Shown here: positions 56,599 through 64,000 of the stretch, in pieces
Layout: each line of letters begins with the position of its first letter
How positions within the stretch are numbered: the stretch's first letter is position 1
From: Thalassoroseus pseudoceratinae
Lineage (GTDB): Bacteria; Planctomycetota; Planctomycetia; Planctomycetales; Planctomycetaceae
NCBI RefSeq assembly: GCF_011634775.1
Contig: NZ_JAALXT010000003.1
Span: forward strand, 682,001 to 746,000
Reading direction: 5' to 3'
Length of the DNA: 64,000 bases
Translations under genes and position numbers: made by a program
Notes under the pieces: generated by a model
What the model was told of the DNA's origin: nothing
Seen by the model: only the letters and a program-made list of their open reading frames with translations
Database searches by the model: none

Positions 56599-57098
56599 CG
56601 GTAGCGTGTCCTCAGTGTGTAAGGAGAGAAAAAGTAGCAATGTCCCGTCCGCGAATTACATAGAATCAGCGCGGGCGACTCTGGCGAATTAATGTGTCAA
56701 GTGGTAGGTTCAGCAGGCAAGTGGTAGGTTCAGCAGGCAAGTGGTAGGTTCAGCAGGCAAGTGGTAGGTTCAGCAGGCAAGTGGTAGGTTCAGCAGGGCG
56801 GGGTGGCGGCAGGAGTGTCTGTATGGTTTGTCTCGTCAAAGATGCGTTAGCGTTGTGAGCGATGAGCCAGCATGCTAGCAAACTATAACCGACAGTCCAT
56901 ATCTTGGATGATGAAAGTTCGATGAACTTTCGGTGGCTTCTTGAGAGAGCATCGTTTTTATTAGAGTACCGTCTGTGACCGTATTTCATCCTCTAGACAT
57001 AAATTATTAACATTCCGTGCTAGCGTAGCTCTGCCCCCTTGCACGCGGGCTCACCACACGCGAGTGGAACAACAGTAGTTTTAGGATTGATAAGTTCA
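56599..57098. other. divergent intergenic region with tandem repeat
   Basis: 500 bp between the DUF1559 gene and the membrane protein gene. It holds the five-copy repeat at 56701-56797. The part from 56860 to 57030 is AT-rich. The promoters of both genes must lie here. Confidence 0.4.
56701..56797. repeat. 20-bp tandem repeat, five copies
   Basis: Unit gtggtaggttcagcagg plus CAA, four perfect copies (from 56701, 56721, 56741, 56761) and a fifth of 17 bases (56781). The unit length is not a multiple of three and no ribosome site covers it, so it is not coding. It stands in the divergent promoter region upstream of a DUF1559 gene. Confidence 0.95.
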
Positions 57099-58106
57099 GT
57101 GGCGACAACGAAAGTAACGGCCAGTCAGCCGATACCGAGAACTGAAAACGGCACACCATCGGCCAGGCAATGGTTGTTCTCACCGACCGCCGATTTGTTG
57201 TTTGTATGCAATGTGCTATGGCCCTTGGTGTTTCTTCTTCAGAATTGGACCGGCATTGAGGGACGCGACGGCTTGATCTTCTGGCAGGTCTATTTTGTCA
57301 CTACCCCGCATCGATGGATTTCATTGCTTCTAGTCTTCGGTGACCGAGATCGATTTGCTAGTCGTCGATTCGTCTTCCTAGCAGTCTTGACGGCCGCAGT
57401 TGGTGTTTGCTCTCTCGTACAAATATCAACCGGCACGCTGACGTGCTTGTTAACAATCGACTATCTGTGGAATGCATGGCACTTTGCTGCTCAGCATCAC
57501 GGTGTGTATCGAATCTATGGTCGGCTCACCGGAAAAACTCCACTTGAATCAAAACCTGGCTTTGCAGCAGTTGAGAAGTGGGGGACTCGCATCTTTGTTA
57601 TCTACGCCGCGCTCAGAGTGGCCGGTTGGACATGGCCGTATGAGTCGCTAGAGCAAACGCTAGCAACAACTGACTGGTTCGTGATTCTGATACCCACTCT
57701 CCTTCTAGTTTACGATTTCAGGAATTGGCAACTTACTGGCGTAGGGCGTTCGATATACATGCTGAGTGTGTGGTGTCTATACAGTGGTATGATTCTCTCA
57801 GTGCACTTTCAGCGTGCCGATTTCGTCTTGATGTTAGCAACTGCTTCGGCTTTGTTTCACGCAACTGAGTATCTCGCGATTGTGTCCTGGTCCGTTTCAA
57901 GTCGAAAGATGCCGAAAGAGAAAGACCTGTTGAGTCGACTGGTTCCTGCATGGTTACTAATACTCAGTATCTATATCCTTGTTTTGGGGATTGCGGGTTA
58001 TTTAGTCTCAACGCACTTTGCAAAGTTCTGGCTCTTTCTCAATGTTGTTGTTGCGTTTTTGCACTATTCGTACGATGGATTGATTTGGCGAAGACGCCGC
58101 GTATAG
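57099..58106 (+). CDS. multi-pass membrane protein with conserved-looking His clusters
   Basis: 335 residues from the GTG at 57099 (AGGA upstream), or 355 from a TTG at 57039. About eight to nine membrane helices. Histidines sit at membrane faces in TTPHRWISLL, NAWHFAAQHHGVYRIYG, ALFHATEYLAIVSW and AFLHYSYDGLIWR. Such spaced His clusters recall metal-dependent membrane enzymes (desaturase or carotene-dioxygenase type), but no family motif is complete. The function is unknown. Confidence 0.75.
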   Translation: MATTKVTASQPIPRTENGTPSARQWLFSPTADLLFVCNVLWPLVFLLQNWTGIEGRDGLIFWQVYFVTTPHRWISLLLVFGDRDRFASRRFVFLAVLTAAVGVCSLVQISTGTLTCLLTIDYLWNAWHFAAQHHGVYRIYGRLTGKTPLESKPGFAAVEKWGTRIFVIYAALRVAGWTWPYESLEQTLATTDWFVILIPTLLLVYDFRNWQLTGVGRSIYMLSVWCLYSGMILSVHFQRADFVLMLATASALFHATEYLAIVSWSVSSRKMPKEKDLLSRLVPAWLLILSIYILVLGIAGYLVSTHFAKFWLFLNVVVAFLHYSYDGLIWRRRRV

Positions 58107-58260
58107 TTCGATTTCAGCAAGAACCGCTGGCGGCCTAAATGGATTGAAAGTTGAACGCGGCATGCCATTGATTCGCTAGTTAATCAGACGGTGTGTTTTC
58201 TCAATGCGAGATACCAAATTCGGGAGGTTGTCAGTGGGTAGCAAAGCGGCTGGAGAAGAC

Positions 58261-59484
58261 ATGGTTAAGGTTGTTCTGACATCCTTGCTTGTTTGTCTGT
58301 GCTGGGGAATCCTAGTTTGGTCTGCGGCGACGGTCGCAGATGTTGCGGCTTGGCCTTTTGTCTGGGCTGACGTTTGCCTCGTTTTTATGTGTGCTGGTAT
58401 CGCCGCTGCTGTTGGGCTAAGGAATGTCATCAGGAAATCGGCTATTCGTCGGACTCTGGTATTCCTTGCGGGGGGCGTTCTTGCGGTCTCATTTGCCGCT
58501 GCGTTGTTCGCACAACAGTGGTTGTTTCCGTTGCGGTCTTACGTGCCGTCAATCATTGCGAGATATATCGGGACTTTGTTTGTCGGTAGTGCTTCGGCAA
58601 CGATCGCGTCAGCCTGGTTCGATTCCCGAAGGCCAGAAGACGTAGGTGATTCGGTAGCCACTCAGGCTGCTTCGAGTCTATTGCTAGTCGCGATACTGTT
58701 TGTACTACCCGAGATCTATCTAGCCTCGCGGTTCGCCGAACATAATGAGCGTCTTAGCGAACTGCTTGGGCAATATCGGTTAAAAGCGTCATCAGAATTA
58801 GCCAGCCAGTTAGCAGCGGTCGATCCAACGGCGAAGATTGGACCGCAGAAAGAGTCCGCTCGTCGTCTAGCCCATGTGCTCGGGAAAGAGGTTGCAAATG
58901 TGAGTGAGCAGACTGAACAGATTTTGAATACGATTGCTCAGCAACCACATGCAGAATTCGAGAAGCAAGCCGCGAAGAATCTTGCAATTCTTGAACGGCA
59001 AGAACAAGCAACCCAAATCTTGGAGTCGCTTGTCAATCAGAATGCGGATGACGTCGAAGCCACGTTGCTTCTCGCCACGGTCGCAGAGCATCAAGGCAAC
59101 TATCGTGAAGCTCTGCAGTACTATCAGGCCGGTGCAGAGTGGTTGTCGAATTCCCATGATAGTTTAAGTTATGCTGCTAGCCAGGCGTTTCGCGAGACAG
59201 CCTATCGAGGAATCGGGTTCACTCAACGAAAGCTTGGTAACAATCCGGCGGCCGAGAGAGCATGGAAGAGTCTCGTTAAACTTTCTCCAACAGCGGAGAA
59301 CCATTTTCTGATGGCGAAATTTTACGCAGATGCTCAGCGTGCCGAGTTAGCTCGGCATCATGCGACGATTGCAATGCATCGTGACCCGAGACAGTACAAA
59401 GTCCAAAGTGAAGCGTTGATCAATCAGCTTGAGAACGAGCAGCTTGGCTGTTTTTCGGTCTACCTGCAACGGAACGCTAGATAG
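58261..59484 (+). CDS. membrane protein with TPR region
   Basis: 407 residues: four to five membrane helices in the first 155 residues, then a coiled-coil-like stretch (about 165-245) and TPR-like repeats (about 250-395), including LLLATVAEHQGNYREALQYYQAG and RGIGFTQRKLGNNPAAERAWKSLVKLSP. The ATG at 58261 has GGAG five bases upstream; an ATG at 58204 lacks one. It follows the His-rich membrane protein on the same strand (154 bp). Function unknown. Confidence 0.78.
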   Translation: MVKVVLTSLLVCLCWGILVWSAATVADVAAWPFVWADVCLVFMCAGIAAAVGLRNVIRKSAIRRTLVFLAGGVLAVSFAAALFAQQWLFPLRSYVPSIIARYIGTLFVGSASATIASAWFDSRRPEDVGDSVATQAASSLLLVAILFVLPEIYLASRFAEHNERLSELLGQYRLKASSELASQLAAVDPTAKIGPQKESARRLAHVLGKEVANVSEQTEQILNTIAQQPHAEFEKQAAKNLAILERQEQATQILESLVNQNADDVEATLLLATVAEHQGNYREALQYYQAGAEWLSNSHDSLSYAASQAFRETAYRGIGFTQRKLGNNPAAERAWKSLVKLSPTAENHFLMAKFYADAQRAELARHHATIAMHRDPRQYKVQSEALINQLENEQLGCFSVYLQRNAR

Positions 59485-59512
59485 GTCTATTGTTGTTGGT
59501 GGTGATCAAGGT

Positions 59513-60901
59513 CTAGCCACGGCGAATGGCATCCATCGGCATCATTCGCATTGCCCAGAACGCTGGGTATAGCCCGCCGAGTACTCCCAATGAGGTTGCG
59601 AACGTCACGCCGAAGATTATGAGTCCGGGACTGGCGTACAACTCCACTCGGGTTGGCCATTGCCAGTTCACCAACTGCACGCCCACCCACCCAACGATAC
59701 ATCCGAGCAATCCGCCACCAAAGCCAATCAGGCCACTCTCGCATGTGATGAGTTTCAGGACATCACGTTTGGACCAGCCGTTTGCTTTTAGAATTCCAAA
59801 CTCGATAATCCGCTCGCTGACGCTCATCACCATCGTATTGATGATGCTCAAGACAGCAATGAAGAGACCGATTGCCGTCAGCAATCCGAGAAATACATTG
59901 AGGTCGTCAGCCAGTCGGTCAAAACGCTTCGCCCAACTCTCGGCGGTGCGGACTTCAATTGGCATGTCTGGACGCACTACAAAGTCTGTGTCTCCGGATG
60001 CAATTGGTTCTTCGGCTGGGCTTTGTTCCAATTGTTCAACTTTGTTAGTCCCGTTGTTCTCACGAGCGACTTGGGTCGGTGAAGACTGTCTTTGGGCAAA
60101 CCACTTGAGGACTAAGTTGAGCTTCTGAGTGAATGCATCGATCCAGCCATCTGTTCCGGAACCAGCCATACTTTGAAGTGCCGATGGCGTCCACGGTGGC
60201 AAGTCACGGTCGCGAAAAATCTCTCGAATCTCATTGACCAAATCGTCTTTGTTCGTCTCTTCGGTTTGTTCGATGTAGTAGCTCGAAACCGTGCCGGGAT
60301 CGAATCGGGTCATCTGCCGAACCGTATCGATGTCCATCAAAATCGCGATGTCGAGCAGCAGGGAGTCGCATTTGTAGATTCCTACAACGTCCACTCGGTG
60401 ACTATTGACTTGCAGAGAATCGCCAACTTCAACTTCGAATTCTTCCGCAATTGGTTGACTAATCAAGCAGTTGCGTGTGCCTTCGTCCTCAAGCGTTAGA
60501 AAGCGACCAGATTTGATGGACTCACGATACAGATCCGATTCGAGTTGCAACCGCTTGGAAATCTCACTGCCGTAGAGAAGCCGCGGCGGACTGAAGATCA
60601 TCTTTTGATTGATCACGTTGACTCGTTGCCAGATTTCTGGAACGACGGCACGAACGCGGTCCACGTTCTCAATTTCCTCCCCCCATGCGGCGGGAAGCGT
60701 TGAGAACAACGGCATGGGCGCGCCCGGTTGCATCGCGGCCAAGCCAGGGACACGTCCGAAAGTGGTCGAAACCGTTTCGTCCAGGCCCTCTGCGACGGAG
60801 AACAGGCCGATCATCCCAGCGATGGCGACCGTCAATCCCAACAGGGAGAGGGCGGTTCGTAAGGAACGATTTCGAAGGTTTCGGTAGGCAAATTTCAACA
60901 T
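59513..60901 (-). CDS. ABC transporter permease, MacB/FtsX type
   Basis: 462 residues. It has one N-terminal membrane helix after MLKFAYRNLRNRSLRTALSLLGL, a large periplasmic domain (about 45-330) and three C-terminal helices with MSVSERIIEFGILKANGWSKRDVLKLI, the FtsX/MacB signature. No ATP-binding subunit gene is adjacent, so its partner is elsewhere. It diverges from the prenyltransferase-fold gene. Confidence 0.9.
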   Translation of the reverse strand: MLKFAYRNLRNRSLRTALSLLGLTVAIAGMIGLFSVAEGLDETVSTTFGRVPGLAAMQPGAPMPLFSTLPAAWGEEIENVDRVRAVVPEIWQRVNVINQKMIFSPPRLLYGSEISKRLQLESDLYRESIKSGRFLTLEDEGTRNCLISQPIAEEFEVEVGDSLQVNSHRVDVVGIYKCDSLLLDIAILMDIDTVRQMTRFDPGTVSSYYIEQTEETNKDDLVNEIREIFRDRDLPPWTPSALQSMAGSGTDGWIDAFTQKLNLVLKWFAQRQSSPTQVARENNGTNKVEQLEQSPAEEPIASGDTDFVVRPDMPIEVRTAESWAKRFDRLADDLNVFLGLLTAIGLFIAVLSIINTMVMSVSERIIEFGILKANGWSKRDVLKLITCESGLIGFGGGLLGCIVGWVGVQLVNWQWPTRVELYASPGLIIFGVTFATSLGVLGGLYPAFWAMRMMPMDAIRRG

Positions 60902-61089
60902 CGAAGGCCAGCATTTCCCAAACCAGTGGAGTGACAGTCTGCTTCATTGTAGAAGTTGTGGACGCAAAGGCGAGTCACTTGGCTTCGGTGACTGCTTTCC
61001 CCAATACAAACGCTCTGCTACGATCAACACGCACCGACTCCGAGAGGCCTACGAAACGACCTGAACACTGTCACCTTGCCGAGTACTTG

Positions 61090-62058
61090 ATGTCGTCTGA
61101 ACCATATCTACTCCGCCTGGCAACCCGGCTTTCCGAGGGACTGATCGAATGGCAACCGGACCGTCGCGAACGGCATCGGCAATTCGTGTTGGCCCATCAG
61201 ATGCCTGATGGTGGGTTTCGGGGACGCGAGGGCGATTCCGACATCTACTACACTAGTTTCGCAGTCCGATGCTTGTCGATGCTCGGCGGTTTGCGGTCTG
61301 AAGAAGCGTCGAAGATCGGTAGTTTCCTGCAGTCGCACGATTGGCAGACGCTGAGTATTGTTGACCTGCTGAGTTGGCTCAGTTCGGCGGTGGTGGTGCA
61401 ATTGGCTGGTGGACCGGACGTGTTTGCGAGCGACGCCGCTGATTGGCCAAAGCAGATTGCTGAGCGGTTGGAGAGTGTCCGCACCAATGACGGTGGTTAT
61501 GCGAAAAGCAGCGAGGGAGCGGCGGGAAGTACTTATCAGTCTTTCTTGGTCGTTTTGGCGTACGAGTTGATCGGGCAACCACTTCCACGCCCGAATGCCT
61601 TGGTGCAATTTCTCTTCGATCGACAACGCGGAGACGGTGGCTTTGTGGAGATTGCTCCCATGAAACGCAGCGGCACCAACCCCACGGCGGCTGCCGTCGC
61701 AACGCTGAGTATCCTCAACTATCTAGACCGAGAAATTTGCGAAGATGTTGCGGCGTACTTGCGGGACGTGCGGAGTGACGAGGGCGGATTCCAAGCGAAC
61801 ACCCGTATTCCGTTTGCAGATGGATTGTCGACGTTCACCGGCCTATTGACGCTGAGCGAGATTGGTCGCGAACGTCTCATTGATCGCGGGCAGGCCCGTC
61901 AGTTCTTCACAAAATGGTTGGAATTCCCCCCTGGTGGATTTCGGGGGGCAAGCTGGGATGAACAAGCCGATGTGGAGTACACCTTTTACGGTCTTGGAGC
62001 CTTGGCGTTACTAAGCGAATCCATCGACCAAACGGATCCGAACGATTTGTTGAACTAA
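61090..62058 (+). CDS. prenyltransferase/squalene-cyclase-fold protein
   Basis: 322 residues from the ATG at 61090. It holds repeated QMPDGGFRGREG, RTNDGGYAKSS, QRGDGGFVEI, RSDEGGFQANTR and PPGGFRGASW blocks, the alpha-alpha toroid repeats of prenyltransferase beta subunits and squalene cyclases. The order resembles protein geranylgeranyltransferase beta subunits. A DxDD cyclase motif is not seen, and zinc ligands are incomplete (WDEQADVEYTFYGLG stands near the end). The open frame starts at 60685 but overlaps the permease gene. Enzyme activity is uncertain. Confidence 0.75.
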   Translation: MSSEPYLLRLATRLSEGLIEWQPDRRERHRQFVLAHQMPDGGFRGREGDSDIYYTSFAVRCLSMLGGLRSEEASKIGSFLQSHDWQTLSIVDLLSWLSSAVVVQLAGGPDVFASDAADWPKQIAERLESVRTNDGGYAKSSEGAAGSTYQSFLVVLAYELIGQPLPRPNALVQFLFDRQRGDGGFVEIAPMKRSGTNPTAAAVATLSILNYLDREICEDVAAYLRDVRSDEGGFQANTRIPFADGLSTFTGLLTLSEIGRERLIDRGQARQFFTKWLEFPPGGFRGASWDEQADVEYTFYGLGALALLSESIDQTDPNDLLN

Positions 62059-62162
62059 CCAGTGTGAGTACGTCCGTTTTCGTTCAGGACATTGGAAGCA
62101 TCTGTGCGTGCCCGAGGTGGACGCGCAATGCTCCCTGAGTCCGGCTGACCTAACGAAGTCCG

Positions 62163-63476
62163 CTAGGCATCTTTCGGGGTTGCCCAATGGTCGCGGTAGG
62201 CCCGTTTGACGAAGCTGTTGGCTTCTGAGTGATTAGTGATTTCTTCTGTTTTCGGATCGAACTCTAAAACGGCTCCGACACGAGCTGCGATATTTGCTAG
62301 ATGTACGAGGGTTGCAGCCTGATGCCCGACTTCGATACCCGCGTTGAGCTTCGACGATTTCCCACGGACGCAATCGAAGAAGTTCTGATGGTGCGCTGGT
62401 AGATCGACCCCGCCGGTTTGTTGATCAAGGAGCTTGCCCCGTTCACCGTAAAGTCGCCAACCCCGCGTGTGCCCCATGACCAACATGCCTTTGGTTCCGT
62501 ACCACGCACATCCGTTTCCGTAACCCTCCTGCGGGTACGGAGACCAAATCCGTTGCTCGAAGATAAATTGTTTCTGCCGACCTTTGGGCTCACCCGCTTG
62601 TGGGTACTCGAAGACGGCGTACTGGGTATCGGGAAATTCTTGATCGTCGTCAAAAAAGTATTTGCCTCCCAGGCACGTCACGCGACTGGGGTGCGTGTTC
62701 ACACCGAAACCCCAAAGGGCCACGTCGATGTCATGGACTCCATCGTTACCGATATCTCCGCAACCGAAGTTACGCCACCATCGCCATACACTCGGCAGCA
62801 TGTTGGTTTGATACGGGATCTTGGGAGCTGGTCCGGTCCATGCGTCGAAATTGAGGTGGCTTGGAGCGTCGGTTGGTGTGCGTTTACCGATGTTCCGACG
62901 GCGTTGGCTGTTCCACGCTTTCGTTACCAGGACGTCGCCGATTTCTCCGTTCAACACCTTTTCGACACCTTGTCGAACCGTTTCCGTGCTGCGGCTTTGA
63001 GTCCCGACTTGCAGGAACTTTCCACTCCGCTTCGCCGCCTCGATCATCAACCGGCCTTCGCGGATATTGTGGCTGCACGGCTTTTCGACATAAACATGCT
63101 TGCCAGCATCCAGTGCTAGAATTGCCGCTGGTGCGTGCCAATGATCCGGAGTGGCAATAAAGACCGCATCGATGGAATCATCGTCGAACACTTTCCGCAT
63201 GTCGTCAGTGGTTTGCGGTCGCTGTTCGGTGGCGGATTCGACATGCTCGACTGCTTTTGCGAGCCGCTGCTCATCGACATCGCAAACCCATGCCACTTCA
63301 ACTTCGGGATTCGCCGTCAAGACACGAAGATGGTAACTGCCCATCCCGCCAGGCCCAATCATCCCGACCCGCAACCGCTCCGAATCGGCCGCTCGAGCGG
63401 AACTCGAAACTCCAGTCCAGACAGCGGTCGCAAGTCCGGCTTGCTTCAAGAACGTGCGGCGGGGTGTATCGCTCAT
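62163..63476 (-). CDS. Gfo/Idh/MocA-family oxidoreductase, Tat-exported
   Basis: 437 residues. RRTFLKQAGLATAVWTGVSSSARA is a twin-arginine signal. RVGMIGPGGMGSYHLRVL is the nucleotide-binding fold, VFIATPDHWHAPAAILALDAGKHVYVEKPCSHN carries the conserved EKP lysine, and the C-terminal domain ends in a region with GNDGVHDIDVALWG. Planctomycetes encode many such exported sugar-type dehydrogenases. The ATG at 63476 has GAAGGA upstream; the frame stays open to 63539. Substrate unknown. Confidence 0.93.
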   Translation of the reverse strand: MSDTPRRTFLKQAGLATAVWTGVSSSARAADSERLRVGMIGPGGMGSYHLRVLTANPEVEVAWVCDVDEQRLAKAVEHVESATEQRPQTTDDMRKVFDDDSIDAVFIATPDHWHAPAAILALDAGKHVYVEKPCSHNIREGRLMIEAAKRSGKFLQVGTQSRSTETVRQGVEKVLNGEIGDVLVTKAWNSQRRRNIGKRTPTDAPSHLNFDAWTGPAPKIPYQTNMLPSVWRWWRNFGCGDIGNDGVHDIDVALWGFGVNTHPSRVTCLGGKYFFDDDQEFPDTQYAVFEYPQAGEPKGRQKQFIFEQRIWSPYPQEGYGNGCAWYGTKGMLVMGHTRGWRLYGERGKLLDQQTGGVDLPAHHQNFFDCVRGKSSKLNAGIEVGHQAATLVHLANIAARVGAVLEFDPKTEEITNHSEANSFVKRAYRDHWATPKDA

Positions 63477-63578
63477 TGCAAATCCTTCGGTGTGAGTGGG
63501 GCGAGGAACCTGCGTGCATCTTGCCCAAACCGAAATCAAAACACAAGCGATCCTTGATGCGTCAGGCAGGCCGGCTGT

Positions 63579-64000
63579 TTAACCGGTTGTGCGTTGGTAG
63601 CGTCCCATCAGCTCTGTCTCATCGAGGATGTGCCCTTGCATGGCCTGTTCGACTTCTTCCCGTTTCACGCCGGCTTCGAGTCCAAGCGATTCCCCATCTA
63701 ACGCGTACAGACGGAAGTAGTACCGGTGATCACCGTGATTGGGAGGTGGAGCGGGACCCCCATAGTGATCGTGTTGGAAATCGTTCCTGGCTCCTTGCCC
63801 AATCCCACTGGCCCCTTCGGGAATCGTGGACCGCTGGGCCGGAATATCGAACAGCACCCAATGGGTGAAGGTGCCATCCGGTGCATCCGGGTCTTCCATA
63901 ATCAGTACAAAGCTCTTGGTGCCTTCCGGCGGATGAATCCAATTCAACTCCGGCGACTTGTCATCACCGTCGCATGTGTGCACATCCGGTATGACGGCGT
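63579..64000 (-). CDS. PEBP-family protein (YbhB/YbcL type), 5' end missing
   Basis: The frame is open to the window edge on the minus strand. It reads HTCDGDDKSPELNWIHPPEGTKSF, then VLIMEDPDAPDGTFTHWVLFDIP and GGPAPPPNHGDHRYYFRLYALD, all signatures of the phosphatidylethanolamine-binding protein fold (YbhB/YbcL). The family start (about 15 residues) lies outside. The GTG at 63983 is internal to the motif and not the real start. Confidence 0.9.
   Translation of the reverse strand, partial: AVIPDVHTCDGDDKSPELNWIHPPEGTKSFVLIMEDPDAPDGTFTHWVLFDIPAQRSTIPEGASGIGQGARNDFQHDHYGGPAPPPNHGDHRYYFRLYALDGESLGLEAGVKREEVEQAMQGHILDETELMGRYQRTTG

Noticed and set aside
56750-56989. A 79-codon minus frame ending in the tandem repeat
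   Set aside because: Its end is made of the 20-bp repeat, which would shift frame with each copy; no ribosome site.
59513-60901. A complete MacAB-type export operon
   Set aside because: Only the permease is present; the ATPase and adaptor genes are not in the window.

Overview
The window reads as a chromosomal segment of a planctomycete (Planctomycetota, probably Planctomycetales). The evidence is the family content: five DUF1559 prepilin-like proteins (one cut by the left edge), a PSCyt/DUF1549/DUF1553 cytochrome protein followed by a Tat-exported DUF1501 protein, a secreted sulfatase with a PhoD-type phosphatase, a Gfo/Idh/MocA protein with a Tat signal, large Ser/Thr kinase-ATPase-TPR proteins and short Gly-rich lipoproteins. 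Genes are loosely packed on both strands. Many starts carry a clear GGAG/GAGG-type ribosome site, and that was used to choose among alternative starts.

Left part (1-16.2 kb). A DUF1559 tail and a small lipoprotein precede a 60-residue Pup/UBact-like tag ending in GGE and a Pup-ligase (PafA/Dop) homologue with a long hydrophobic insertion. Then come a GGDEF diguanylate cyclase, a C45-type Ntn hydrolase, a tungsten aldehyde:ferredoxin oxidoreductase, a sulfatase-PhoD pair, the proteasome-like peptidase hslV (no hslU beside it), the sufE-sufS pair and a small DMT-like membrane protein.

Middle part (16.2-32.7 kb). A 16.4-kb integrated element lies in a tRNA-Leu(CAG) gene. The 52-bp 3' part of the tRNA is repeated (51/52) at 32682. 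A tyrosine integrase sits at the right end, and paired 10-bp arm-type repeats lie inside both ends. The element carries an orphan type I-E-like CRISPR mini-array (4 repeats, 3 spacers), two operator-like dyads, a primase-helicase, an excisionase-like HTH protein, two convergent paralogous kinase-ATPase-TPR giants of about 1375 residues, and its own DUF1559 gene. No cas, capsid or terminase genes are seen, so it looks more like a satellite or integrative element than a prophage.

Right part (32.7-64 kb). An AlgE-like porin, tRNA-Met/Ile(CAT) and tRNA-Arg(TCT), a lipoprotein and DUF1559 pair, a GT39-like glycosyltransferase with a TPR-like tail, the cytochrome/DUF1501 pair, an outer-membrane barrel, a TMEM175-type channel, glutamate decarboxylase, a secreted GDPD inserted in beta-rich flanks, a minus-strand cluster (DUF1559, lipoprotein, DUF1559, lipoprotein, heptaheme cytochrome), a five-copy 20-bp tandem repeat, a His-rich membrane protein, a membrane TPR protein, a MacB/FtsX-like permease, a prenyltransferase-fold protein, a Gfo/Idh/MocA oxidoreductase and a PEBP protein cut by the right edge.

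The most interesting items are the Pup-like tag with its apparently membrane-embedded ligase, and the tRNA-Leu element that combines a cas-less mini-CRISPR array with twin kinase-ATPase proteins. All functions are inferred from sequence motifs read by eye; no database search was run.
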